Below are positions 10,874 to 22,300 of a DNA stretch of 64,000 bases, one piece after another. The position numbers were made by a program, and so were the translations under genes. The stretch is taken from assembly GCA_025738555.1 (NCBI GenBank), contig JAOVFP010000022.1, positions 1,426,001 through 1,490,000 on the forward strand. The letters are read 5' to 3'. Within the stretch, counting starts at the first letter, position 1. Each line of letters starts with the position of its first letter. Source of the DNA: Cyathus striatus (taxonomy: Eukaryota; Basidiomycota; Agaricomycetes; Agaricales; Nidulariaceae). The notes beneath the pieces are model-generated. The model was not told where the DNA came from. It made no database searches and saw nothing but the letters and a program-made list of their open reading frames with translations.

Positions 10874-12080
10874 ATGTCCACCCCCGGTATTACAGAATTC
10901 ACATTCAAAGGAAAAGTGTATCAGACGTGGTACAAAGTCTTTGGGAATCTCAAAACAAGTAGCAAGAGGCCTTTGTTAGCGCTACATGGCGGACCTGGAA
11001 TGTCCCACCACTACATGTTGTGAGCCCCAGTGTTTCATTGTGTTCTCTCTTCGTATCGAGAGGCTTACTGACTTTGAATTATGTACGACAGGTCACATGA
11101 AGTTCTATACGAGAAGGCTGGGTGAGTCATTCAATTACGAATGGAACTTATCAGAAAGCCGATGTTGATACTCCTTGTAGTATTCCCATAGTTGTCTACG
11201 ACGAGATAGGCAACGGAGAGTCGTCTCATGCGCTGGATGAACCCAAGGAATTTTGGAGCTCCGAAGTATTCATGGACCAACTAGAAAGCTTGCTTCAACA
11301 CTTGGGAATCAGCTCAGATTTCGATCTTCTCGGACACTCCTGGGGAGGTACGATCCGGACATTTCTTATGCTTCCTGAAATTAACGATACCTGCATTTGA
11401 AAGGGATGCTCTCAGCTTCCTATGCCGCCTTGCGCGCTCCGATCGGTCTTAAGCGCCTCATTGTATCAAATTCTCCCGCTGACATGGTCAAGTTCGCAGA
11501 GGGAACAAATGCTATTTTTGAAAAGAGCTTCTCTAAGGAATTCGTGATGCGTGTAAGGGAATTGCAAGAAACAGGACAAGGAGAGTCAGAGGAGTATAAA
11601 CAACGCGTGATGCAGTTTTATAACAAGCACATGTGCAAGTTGAATCCGTGGCCCGAGAATGCTCTTAAGAGCATGATGGCTGTAGAGACGAATGGGAATG
11701 TGCAAAAAACTATGTGGGCGTTACATACGATCCTTTGAAGTCAAATGCTGACCACTGATCGACACATAGGATGGGAATGTCGCATCTAAATCCCACTGGA
11801 AATCTGAAGAATTGGTCCATTGTCGAACACTTACATAAAATCCACGTACCACTGCTTCTTATCAGCTCTCCGAACGATGAGGTGCAAGAAGCTGCAATTA
11901 TTCCGTACTTCTTGTATACTCCGAAGGTCAAATGGGTTGAGTTCCCAACTACCACGCATTGTCCCATGCATGAGGATCCGGACAGGTGTGTCTTTTCTCA
12001 TTGAAATGCCAGAATTTCTATTAACTTGCGGAAGGTATTTTTCTGCGATCCTTGCATTTTTAGAATCCGTTCAATGCTAG
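10874..12080 (+). CDS. S33 alpha/beta-hydrolase (proline iminopeptidase / amino acid amidase type), copy C, intact
   Basis: Six exons: 10874-11019, 11092-11121, 11181-11347, 11404-11713, 11770-11985 and 12035-12080, giving 304 aa with all borders GT-AG and in phase. HGGPG spans residues 38-42 and the nucleophile elbow GHSWGG spans 110-115, so Ser112 is the predicted nucleophile. Asp254 (SSPNDEV) and His281 (TTTHCPM) complete the expected triad. The family (S33, Abhydrolase_1) cleaves N-terminal proline or amino acid amides. The start was chosen at MSTPG because it aligns with MSTT/MSKT starts of the sister copies; an upstream in-frame Met is in the leader. It is the only intact copy on the plus strand. 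No signal peptide is seen. Confidence 0.92.
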
Positions 12081-12400
12081 GTTCCCATCTGCATTTTATT
12101 GTATGCTTAATAAATCATATCAACCGTTTGCATTAGATATTTCATCATCAATACTTTAGCACATCAAGAAGCATCAGGCTCTATCCTTGTATCATGATAG
12201 ATTATGATGCATAGTTTTGGGGGGCGTGCATATACTATATAGTTCCGAGTCTTGGTGTCTCGTTATTAATTACTTGCATAATCTTCTGTTAGCTCAACCC
12301 TCAAGCCGGCGAGTTGCTTAGTTCACATTATTTAGTTTAAGAAATCCGTTCTGTCTAATAATCATACAAATTATACTAACATAAGTAGATAGCAGACCTA
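12081..12400. other. spacer between converging copies C and D
   Basis: The 3' ends of copies C and D converge on this 320-bp AT-rich spacer. No gene or repeat was recognised. Confidence 0.5.
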
Positions 12401-13571
12401 TTAAACGGATTCGAGAAATGCCTAGATTACAGCAAAGTACCTGATTACCACGAATATGTCAGTCATTTCAGAGAATAAAGCATAAATGCATACCTTTCTG
12501 GATCTTCGAACATCGGACAGTGAGTAGCTGTAGGGATCTCAATCCACTTAACCTTCGGAGTATTTAAGAAGTACGGAATAATAGCTGCTTCCTGAACTTC
12601 GTCGTTCGGAGAGTTGATGAGAAGCATAGGAACACGAATTTTATGGAACTCGTTGATAATGGACCAGTTTTTCAAGGACCCATTGGGATGTAAATAGGAA
12701 ACACCCAACCTGCATGATATTGGTGACTTGCTCTCCTAATCTGATTTAAAGGCTCATATAGTCTTCTGTACATGTCCATTCATCGCGACGGCCTTCATAC
12801 TCTCCTTGAGATCCTCAGGCCACGACTCCAAAGCACATATATGCTTCTTATAGAACTGCATCGCACCTTGTTGGTATTCCTCAGATGCCTCTTGGCTGGT
12901 CGCATGTAGCTCGTTTAAACGCGACACTAGTTCCTTCGGAAATTTTTTCTCTAAAAGGGCATTTATTGCTTTCGCAAACACAACCATATCAGCGGGAGAG
13001 TGGGCCACGATGATGCGTTTAATCCCTGCAGGTGCCCGTGAGGAGGCGTAGGTTGCTGTGAGCATACCTTCAGTGCAGAATGTAGTCAGCAGGGGAGGAA
13101 GTAGGGGGGAAAAATGAAACGTACCTCCTCAGGAATGTCCGAGAGGATCGAAATTGGAGCTGACACCCAAGTGCTGGAGAAGGTTTTCTAGTTCATCCAT
13201 GAACACCTCAGCATTCTAAAAGTCTTTGGGTTCGTCAAGTGCATGAGACGATTGTCCGTTCCCAATTTCGTCGTAGAGAACCACAGGTATGCTACACCGG
13301 GAATGTTAAATCTTTGCCTTGGATTTGTATCTCACCCAGCTTTCTCGTACAGTATTGCGTGTGGCCTATCAACCAGAGCCTATTTAACCTCTAAAAAAAC
13401 GAGAGCGGGACATAAAGGCGCTCACAGCATATAGTGGTGGGTCATCCCAGGCCCACCATGAAGCGCCACCAGCGGCGTTTTTCCGCTCCCCTTGAGGTCA
13501 CCGACGACTTTGTACTAAGTTTGATACACTTTCCCTTTGAACTTAAACTCGACAGTATCAGCGGTAGTCAT
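12401..13571 (-). pseudogene. S33 alpha/beta-hydrolase copy D with four stops and a lost splice donor
   Basis: All six exons are present with canonical lengths (13571-13426, 13365-13336, 13291-13125, 13067-12758, 12709-12494, 12440-12401) and no frameshift. Three conserved Trp codons are stops: QTW at 13515-13517 is TAG, EFW/DFW at 13216-13218 is TAG, and the Trp of GHSWGG at 13129-13131 is TGA. A fourth stop, TAG at 12422-12424, replaces a Leu seven codons before the end. The intron 4 donor (12756-12757) reads AT instead of GT. The Trp-to-stop changes and the donor change are each one G-to-A step on the coding strand. The acid and histidine motifs of the triad remain. Read as a young pseudogene; see findings for another reading. 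Confidence 0.88.
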
Positions 13572-14152
13572 AGTAGAAGATGGTAGAATGGTGGAGAGAA
13601 TCAGAATTCGTCTACTTAGTGATCTGATAAAAATATTATTTTCGATAACGAAGTAGACTTACACAAGTCCGCGCTTGCTTCATGGCCGCCGCTTGATGTA
13701 ATGATTTAAGATATCGTCCTGTGGGTTCCCTGCCATCGGAATGATGACCACGCTGGTAAATTATACCACAAGTTTTCTCGGTTGACAACAGGCTGAAAAT
13801 CACTTAGCGTAGCAGGCCTCTAGGCCGCTTAGGCTCCAGCTGAAGATGTTGTGAAGGCGCTGATTAACGTTTCGATGCGATCAAAAGCTTAGTAAGCAAC
13901 TAAACGCAATCATCGTTTGAAATAATTGAAACTTGATACATAACAACTACACGATTCTCTTTCACCTTTATAACTCGCGTTCCCGTCTATTTACTGGAAC
14001 AATTGCACATGGATGAAATGCGCTTGTATGCACCTAGTTCTATGAATCCAGCAGTATGAAAGTGGCGAAATATGTCGAGCGAAAGACCGACATGATCAAG
14101 CATTCATATTTAGAAAAGTACATTGGCCGTACAACGCTAGGTTATACAGATA
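13572..14152. other. upstream region of copy D, no gene seen
   Basis: About 580 bp without recognisable coding sequence or repeat. Confidence 0.4.
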
Positions 14153-14157
14153 ATAAA

Positions 14158-14590
14158 CCTATTAAACGGATTCAAGGAAAGCTGATACCATAAGGTGTAT
14201 CAAGCTTGGTACAAGGTCTTCGGCGACCTCAAGGGGAGTGAAAAGAGACCTTTGGTAGCGGTACATGGCGGGCCCGGAACGGTGAGTGCCACTGCCTCTC
14301 ATTGTGTCTGGAGTTTTAACGTATTTCTGGACAACAGAACACACACCATATTGTACGAGAAATTGGGTCCGTCACTATATAAATGTTGGCATGATCCAGA
14401 CGAGTACGCCTGCTTATTGTCAAATCAGTTGGAGGTTCTTGATATGCATGTGGAAGGTATTTCAGTATCTTTGTATTTGACAGTGCCAGTAGTGGACATA
14501 GGGGAGGTAGTGTAAGAAGGTAGAATGGAAGAGAGAACATTTGCCGCAGATTTAACGGCGTCGAAACGTGTGAGTCGATATTGGGATCAT
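14158..14590 (-). pseudogene. S33 hydrolase copy E, relic with internal inversion
   Basis: Three hydrolase pieces lie together. On the minus strand 14158-14181 encodes the terminal LESV-stop type ending seen in copy D. On the minus strand 14499 carries a start codon reading MSTTGTV, with upstream sequence to about 14590 matching the promoter and leader of copy F. Between them, on the plus strand, 14194-14280 encodes exon 1 from VYQAWYK to HGGPG and about 14336-14372 encodes exon 2 (LYEK). The simplest reading is a minus-strand gene whose exon 1-2 part was inverted and whose exons 3-5 were lost. Confidence 0.75.
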
Positions 14591-14599
14591 ATTGCGTTT

Positions 14600-14923
14600 G
14601 CCCTGGAGTACCAGCTAAATGTCGTAAGCACTCACATCGGTATGTCAGTCAGTCTCCTGACTCTGATTATCGGCTTTCAAAAGGAGTAATAACAGTATGG
14701 ATTCTCATCATCATCAGAATAATCATGTTGATGATGTTGAAGTTCGCTCGTTCTCATCAGTCAATAACATGAACCTGGGAACGCATTTCTATTGAAGTAT
14801 ACATGTATAACTAATATACATCATTCCCTGTGATACACGTCACCTGTCAGTGAACAACCAGAAGGTAACTACAATCAAGAACCGGCATTTTAAATATCCC
14901 AACAGTTGAGCCATTCAGTACAC
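14600..14923. other. spacer between copies E and F
   Basis: No gene was seen. A short ATC/ATG-rich simple-sequence patch lies at about 14701-14745. Confidence 0.4.
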
Positions 14924-16100
14924 CTAGTGCACACCTTCGAGAAATGCCAAAATTGCAGCAAAATACCTTTGAAACCTGATCAACGGCTGCACTTTTCAAA
15001 ACCAATATGACATACTTCTCTGGATCCTCAAACATAGGCGTATGCGTGGTGGTCGGAATCTCCACCCACTTAACCTTTGGCGTATTCAAAAAATAAGGGA
15101 TAATAGCTTCTTCTTGCACCTCGTCGTTCGGGGAGCTAATAAGAAGCATCGGAGCGCGGATTTTATGTAGGTCATTGACGATGGTCCAGTTCTTCAAGTA
15201 CCCGGTAGGATGTAGTGTAGATAGCCCCAACCTATGGCTCGTCGGTAATCTCTTTCGTAATCATATATGCACACCAATACTCACATAGTTTTAAACACAT
15301 TCCCATTCGCCTCCGCAGACATCAAGCTGTCAAGTAATTCCTTAGGCCACGGGTCGAGTATACACATATGTTTCTTGAAAAACTGCATCAAGCCCAACTT
15401 GTATTCATCCGATTCGCCTTGGCCGGTTTTATATAGCTCAGTCATACGGCTCACGAGTTCCGCCGGGAAGCTCTTCGCAAAAAGCGCGTTGGTACCCTCT
15501 GCGAACTTAATCATATCAGCAGGTGAGTTAACTATAATGATGCGCTTAAGGCCGGCCGGTGTGCGGGAGGAAGCGTAAGTAGCAGCGAGCATACCTTTAA
15601 CATGGGCATAAGTAATAGAAAGCAGGAACGACTGATATGACATACCTCCCCAAGACTGTCCGAGAAGATCAAAGTCGAAGCTGATACCCAAGTGTTGGAG
15701 AAGGTTTTCTAGCTCGTGTACGAACACTTCAGGTGTCCAGAACTCCTTGGGTTCATCCAGTGCGTGAGATGATTGCCCGTTGCCTATCTGATCATAGAAT
15801 ACCACAGGGATGCTACACCACAGATATCAGCTCTATATGCATAGCTACCATTTAGTTAGTGTCTCACCCATGTTCCTCGGACAGGATCTTGTGTGGTCTA
15901 TCGTGAGCACAGTTAGTCTCGGAACACGGTAAGAAATTAGATTGCAGCAGTACTCACAGCATATAGTGGTGGGTTAGGCCCGGTCCGCCCTGCAGCGCTA
16001 CCAAGGGCCTTTTACCCCCTTTCAGGTCTCCATAGACCGTATACCAAGTTTGATATACTTTGCCTTTGAACTTAAACTCGACGGTGCTGGTAGTAGACAT
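14924..16100 (-). CDS. S33 alpha/beta-hydrolase copy F, intact frame, altered active-site motifs
   Basis: Six exons: 16100-15958, 15897-15868, 15812-15646, 15594-15285, 15231-15016 and 14966-14924, giving 302 aa with all introns GT-AG. It belongs to the same proline iminopeptidase-like family as its neighbours, with the acid (SSPNDEV) and histidine (TTTHTPM) positions kept. Two motif residues differ: the oxyanion motif reads QGGPG instead of HGGPG, and the nucleophile elbow reads GQSWGG instead of GHSWGG. The catalytic Ser is retained. Because the frame is fully open, this may be a diverged enzyme rather than a dead one. Like copy G it ends in LEGVH. Confidence 0.88.
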
Positions 16101-16156
16101 GATTGTGCTGTTATAGGAGGGTAGAATTATGGAAAGAACCTGGGCTGCAGACTGTA

Positions 16157-16166
16157 AGCTTTATAC
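16157..16166 (-). promoter_or_regulatory. TATA box of copy F
   Basis: On the minus strand the sequence reads GGTATAAAGC about 57-66 nt upstream of the copy F start codon. It is the best TATA match in the cluster. Confidence 0.5.
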
Positions 16167-16842
16167 CTTCGAGACGTGAGAGATCTTATGTCGAAGCTGT
16201 GTTTCGTTGGTTTGCAGTTACTTGATCCGTCTGACAATGATCTTCTGTAGGTCCAACGAGGTGGAATGTGGTAAGGAATTGTACTTAATACGCGCAGCAC
16301 GTACCGTGAAGCGTGAAGTTTGCTATCGGCCTCGAAGGCGATATAACACATCCTAAGGCCCTGTTCGGGTGCACTGGTCGATGGAATTAACGACCTCGTA
16401 GCTCGGGGCGTTCGGGTCGGCGCTCCCGGACGATACAAAAGCTTGCAAAGCAAGCTCCTAAGATTTCAGAAAAGTGATCGAAATGATAATCATCTGATTC
16501 TGACAGATCTTCTTACCAATATAAGTATTTATGTACGTTCGAGCCTAAAGAAGTTGTGGTCGCGTCGGATTACGACAGAATCGGGAATTATTCCAGCATC
16601 CAGTGAATAAAGCTCCAGTTCGAATGGCAATAAGCCTCCGTTCTTATCGTTCAAACTTCCGTCGCATAAACAAGCAGCCGTGTTTTTAGTATTGATTTAT
16701 ACAAGTACAATGAAAACCACATCCCTGGCCCTAAGTCATAGGTTTGTTAGTGAACAACTCGAAGACATGCACAATCACCAACCTTCTTACGGATCTTTTA
16801 GATATGCGTCCTTTCTTCTCTTCCCCCAATGCAGAACACTCC
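16167..16842. other. spacer between copies F and G
   Basis: About 680 bp between the copy F promoter and the 3' end of copy G. No gene or repeat was recognised. Confidence 0.4.
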
Positions 16843-18009
16843 CTAATGAACACCTTCGAGAAACGCCAAGATCACGGCAAAATACCTACACAGCACGTCA
16901 TTGTCACCTTTGGCATTCACGATCTAGTTCAAAACGACGTACCTCTCCGGATCCTCAAACATGGGCATATGCGTCGTACCCGGAATCTCTACCCACTTTA
17001 TCCTCTTCGCATTCACAAAATACGGAATAATGGCCTCCTCCTGAACCTCATCATCTGGCGAGCTAATGAGCAGTATCGGAGCGCGGATTTTATGTATTTC
17101 ATTGATGATTGACCAGTTTTTCAAAGATCCGGTAATGTGAAGCGTAGAAAACCCCAACCTTGCAACATACTAAGCATCAGCAATCGCCCTCAAAGAACAT
17201 AACAAAGCACGCACATAACCTTCCTCACGCGAGGATTGAGAGTAGCTGCTTTCATACTCTCCATCAACTCTTCTGGCCACGGGTCAAGTGCACACAGGTG
17301 TTTCTTGTAAAATTGCAACGCGCCAGCCTGGTAATCTGCCGACTCGCCTAGACCGGATTCGTACAACTCGTTCGTGCGGCTCACGAGGTCCGATGGGAAG
17401 TTCCGCGCGAAAAGTTCGTTGGTGCCTTTGACGAACAGGGGGATATCGGCGGGGAGTTGACTATGATTAGATGTTTGAGGCCTGGTGGCGTGCGGAGGGC
17501 GTAGGAGGAAGCAAGGATACCTTTTGTAAAGTCAATTTGGGAGTGAGGAGAGAAGGGAAGGGAAGAATGAACCTCCCCAGGAATGCCCTAGCAGATCAAA
17601 GCTAGAGCTGATATCCAGCTGCTGGAGGAGATTCTGCAACTCGTCCATGAATACTTCGGGCGTCCAGAAGTCATCGGGTTCATCGACCGCATGGGAAGAG
17701 TTGCCGTTCCCGATTTCGTCGTAGATCACTATTGGGATTCTACACCTCATCAGCTATCATATCCTTCGCATCGCATAGTTTTCTCACCCAGCTCGCTCGT
17801 ACAAGGTCGCATGTGGCCTATCCCAAGTCAGCTTTACGAAAACGACAAAGGAAAGAGGGAGCATACAGCATGTAGTGATGGCTCATCCCCGGCCCACCAT
17901 GGAGCGCAACCAAAGGCGTCTTTCCACAATGCAGATCTCCCCAGACTTCATACGCAGTATGATACGCTTTGCCTTTGTACTTGAATTCGATCGTGCCGGT
18001 CTTGGACAT
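16843..18009 (-). pseudogene. S33 alpha/beta-hydrolase copy G with one-base frameshift
   Basis: Six exons: 18009-17867, 17817-17788, 17739-17573, 17520-17215, 17158-16943 and 16885-16843. HGGPG, GHSWGG, SSPDDEV and GTTHMPM are all present. In exon 4, just after the peptide VNSP, one base is missing near 17450 relative to every sister copy (NSPAD is expected), which shifts the frame and introduces a stop. Downstream the original frame stays open to the end, so the lesion is young or an assembly error in the CCCCG run. Exon 4 is also one codon shorter than in the sisters. If the base is a sequencing artefact, the gene is intact and encodes about 300 aa. Confidence 0.82.
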
Positions 18010-19325
18010 GACTGGGGAGGTGAAAGGAACAAAACAGCGCCAGATTGTTCGACAGGTATTTATCTGCTTCTAGAGCTATAATAAGATTTTGAATAAGATT
18101 ATCGCTGGATCTATAAGTAACCACGAACGTTGCGCCATCAGAAGGGGGAGTTAAATCGGGGACTGCTGATTGGCGTGTAAGTCTGGAATGTGGTATACTT
18201 AGCTTTGTGTATGGAGTGTATGCTATAAGTACTTGTGATCGTGCTTAATGCGTACCACACATGCCCTTACTGCCCGAAGATAAGCCTTGTAGTGGGTTTG
18301 TCGCCATTGGAACGATATATATGTATTTAGGCTGTGGATGGCTTCTTCATGGGCTGCGTCAGGTTGGCGCGATCCTGGATGTCACTTGACATAAACTCAT
18401 GGTGGCATCCGAGGGTCATCTTGCGGTAACATGAAAGAACCTGTGAGAATGCTGCGAAGAAGTATGTATGTAAGTGTAGGTTATGTTGAACCTGGGGTAT
18501 AGTGTACATGACAGCACTGGTGCTATAGTCATGAACAGGACTTTGATATACTGCTGCAGCTCGATTTACAGTGGTCTCCGTGACGGTGGATCTGGGAACA
18601 GAGAGGAATGAAACTGTGAGGGAGTGTCGGTGATGGGCGCAGCGACAAGTACGACCACGAACCAGGGTGTGCTCCATGCCCCCACACAACGTAACACACA
18701 TCTTTCTCTTCTAGCTTCTCATCGCCCCCTAATCTATTGAACTCCCCGCTGGTGACAGCACCAAACCTACAGGTCTGACAGGTGTGGCCGGAATTCTTGA
18801 GTCACTCGTGAATTTCGGTCATGACTAGTTTGGATGAAAGGAGCTTTATTTGGGAGCTTTGAATCCGGAAGGCCGCTAGAATGTCGAAATACGATTACTA
18901 ATTATTATTCTTGTTAGATCTTGCCAAACAGCCGGATTGGGGTTGCATATTGTCAAATCGGTCTCCTCACTGTCAAATCTGTACCATGACATGATGCGAG
19001 TAAACTTGCTTAAACGCGTACAAGATGGTACACATACTATGAGTATCAGCTTCAGTCTTTACCGTTAACGATCGTCGTCGATGGTTTTCCGATGGCAATA
19101 CGATAAGGTCTCAGACAAACTGAGTGCCCAATGGAAAATCTTCGTATCCTACACAAATCCTACAAGGTAACCTGCAAGCAGAAGTAAATACAGCTTTAAG
19201 CCTCAACTATGAATGATGAAATATAACTAGATTCTTAGTTGGATAAGATTAACAAGGGATAGATATGTATGAGGTACACGAATGGACATATCCTAAAACA
19301 TTTTGAACAAGAGAAAACTTGGTGA
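18010..19325. other. 1.3 kb without a supportable gene
   Basis: The upstream region of copy G and the downstream region of the glutaminase-like gene. An open frame at 18327-18701 (minus) was considered and not accepted. No repeat with clear ends was seen. Confidence 0.4.
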
Positions 19326-22300
19326 TCATAAGGGTCCTTTTCTACGCGATGGGGTGAGCGGCCCTGCAGAATTGGTTGCATCATGGCCAGCACCAGCATT
19401 ATCCTCTACATGCGTAGCACCAAAGTCGTACAATGGCGGAGGTTCCGAGTCCTGAAGGCGTTCACTACGAAGCACCTCCATCTCACGACGTAACTGCTCC
19501 ATTTCTGTTCGGAGATCTTGGCTGGGACCACCACTACTACTAGAAGCAGCGCCAAAAGCTGTTGAGGGGGGAGAGACGGACATCCCTGCTCCACTAGAAG
19601 GGTTTCCTAGTGATGGGTAGTAACTATGGGTCTTGCCGCTCTTCGACGCACCAACAATGGGCTCTGCTGCGGACAATATGGCAGTACTATCAACGTCGTT
19701 CCCTACCAGGTGCGGGGAGAAGGGTTCGTGAACGGCAGCTTCTTGCATCTCCAAGCTGGGACTTTTCCGCCGTTGGCGTCTGCGCCAGAAGAAAACTCCC
19801 AAACCAACAAAGACGAGGAATCCTCCGACACCCCCAACCACGCCTCCAGCAATTGCACCAACATTTGTTTTGCTTTTTTCGGCGCTTGGGGAAGAGACCA
19901 CAGAGAAGGCCTGATTCGCGACACTAAAACGCAGTTAGTAAAGCTAGTAAGCACTGAACAAAAAATGTTGGCCTACTTCAGTGCTAGTTGAGCAAACATT
20001 GCTCCTTGCGCGGAACTAGTCATAAGAATTAGCGAGTATTTTAAGGGGAGAACCAAGGGAGTATACCTTGCCGCCCCACTAATAGGACTTCCGGTATTAG
20101 GATTATATGTTGTCGGGAACGGGTTTGTATCGTTTAAAGCAGCTCTGTTCCACACCGACCCAGTTATGAAATCTCTGACAGTTGAATCCGACACTGTAGC
20201 AGCTGTGAACATGGCCCAATCTAACACAGCGAATAAAAAATATGGTGACAGGAGAGTCCTAGGTACTTACGTGACTTTGCCTTGCCTACATCATTTGTAT
20301 CATAAGGAAAGCCGAACTTCGGCGCTATAAGGATTCAGAGGTGAGCACGAGCAAATTCTGATGAAACACAGACAATCATACCTGTGCCTATTTGACTAGA
20401 ATAGAATTGCGATTGTTGATCGTATATCTTAAATACAGTCAGCATGTATTCGGCGTAGAGACGAAACATAACATTTCACCTGAGAGCTAATGGAATCCTG
20501 ACCTAGAAGCTTTGCTGCATAAAGGTTATAAATGAGACCCGAGCTAGAAGAATCTCCGTAGACAGTAGAAATATGGTCGGAAGTTATCGCCAGACTTTCC
20601 CATTGACTTGTGTAGTTCTGAGCTTGAGACTATCCAAGAGTAAGCGATGAATATGTAAGGGTAGTGCATGTAACACACTTGATAATGGGAAGCATCACTT
20701 GACATCCCTGCCGCTTCACTTATTTTGCCCATCGCATACATCCCCACAATTCCTTTAAGGGCGAGATTAGATAGATTAGGACTGCTTTCGCCGTCCGCAT
20801 TTATGCTAATGTTAACAATCAGCGAAAAGCGCATACATGTAAGAGAATATGCCTCACTATTCAGCGGGATGAAGTGTGTTCTGCTCGAGATAATCTGCCC
20901 ACTGTTTAAGTAAATCATACTACATGGGTTTGGGTTAGCGTAGCCATATATATGCTAAATAATGTGTCCACTCACGTAGCGGCTGAGTAACGAGCCATCT
21001 CCACTTTTCATTGCGTGAGCCAACACCATAATCAGCATGTTTCCACAGTCTAATGATCAATATCTCGTTTAATTTCAGATTGCAAGAGATATGGCAGCTT
21101 ACTTTCCAAAGCCAACACTGTAGTATCAGTGGTGTTGCCCAGAGCTTTAGGATATGTGATTCCTGTACATTTCCAAATGTGAATATTTTCAATTAAATCT
21201 GACAACAGATATTGCGCGCACCAAGATCTGGGGTTGCATATACATTCTTGTAATTGGAAGAATTTTGGTACTCAAGAAGTGGTTCCAACAGCGGACCAGC
21301 GAGTGATGCATTGAGATATAGGATAGCAGGAAGAGCTGCGTACACAGTTTCAACTGGACTTACACGACTGAGGCGAATCAGTCACTGACAGTCAGAAAAG
21401 CGTGAACACATACCTAGATGCACCAATATCCTTCATAAATATCTTCACATCAGATGTATTTAACGTCCCGCTACTAGCTCTTGGAATTGTAATGTCCATC
21501 GCGCCAAATACGAGCCTAAGAGCGAATGATATAAGGTCATTGTAATCCGACGATATTGCTCCTCCATCTGCGAGAATCTTGTTATCCAGGTTGACAGCTT
21601 TAGACCTTATGTCATTGAATTTCCCAATAACATCCTGAACCTGAGTGTCGTAATAATCAGCTATACACCAACTATCACAGGTTTGCTAACTTACAATATC
21701 ATCCACTGCATTGTACGCACTCCAATAGTATGAGCTGCGGAGCTGAACATTCACAGGAGTCGTGTACTGGATAACAGGTTCCCTGACCAAACCTAATGAC
21801 CAGACGACAGGGTCGCTGGTCTGTGTGATAGTCCCAAGATCAACTCGGAAAGCAAGAACAGGCCAGGCACTACGGTTATCAACATATCAGCTCTCATGAC
21901 ATACATAGAGGACGACTACGTACTCGCTTATTGCTCGGAATTTGGTGTCCGCACTGTTCGTCAATGGCTCACCAGAATTGAACCGCGCCCGTAGACCATC
22001 AAGTAAGACGTCGGCGGCTCCAGTTTGCCAAGTCATATCCGGCCTCTGCAATGAAACTGAGTAAGCACGAGTTATTTTCGTGTTTCCGTGAGATGTGGAC
22101 GCACATTGTCCATAGCGAGAAACAATGTAGAATCCTTGGCGATATCTCCTTCCTCCACCATCGACTGCGTCGTAAGGCGCATGCGATGGTACACCACGTT
22201 TCCGGACTGTGTGGTATTCCATTGCACTACATCTGTAAGATCACTTGAAAGCATTTCTGTGTAGGGTGAGATAACAGTAAGCCGACGTAAGGTAATCACA

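Noticed and set aside
18327..18701. 124-aa minus-strand open frame with several Cys and His
   Set aside because: No family resemblance, and no consistent intron or start context. Parts look like untranslated or intronic sequence.
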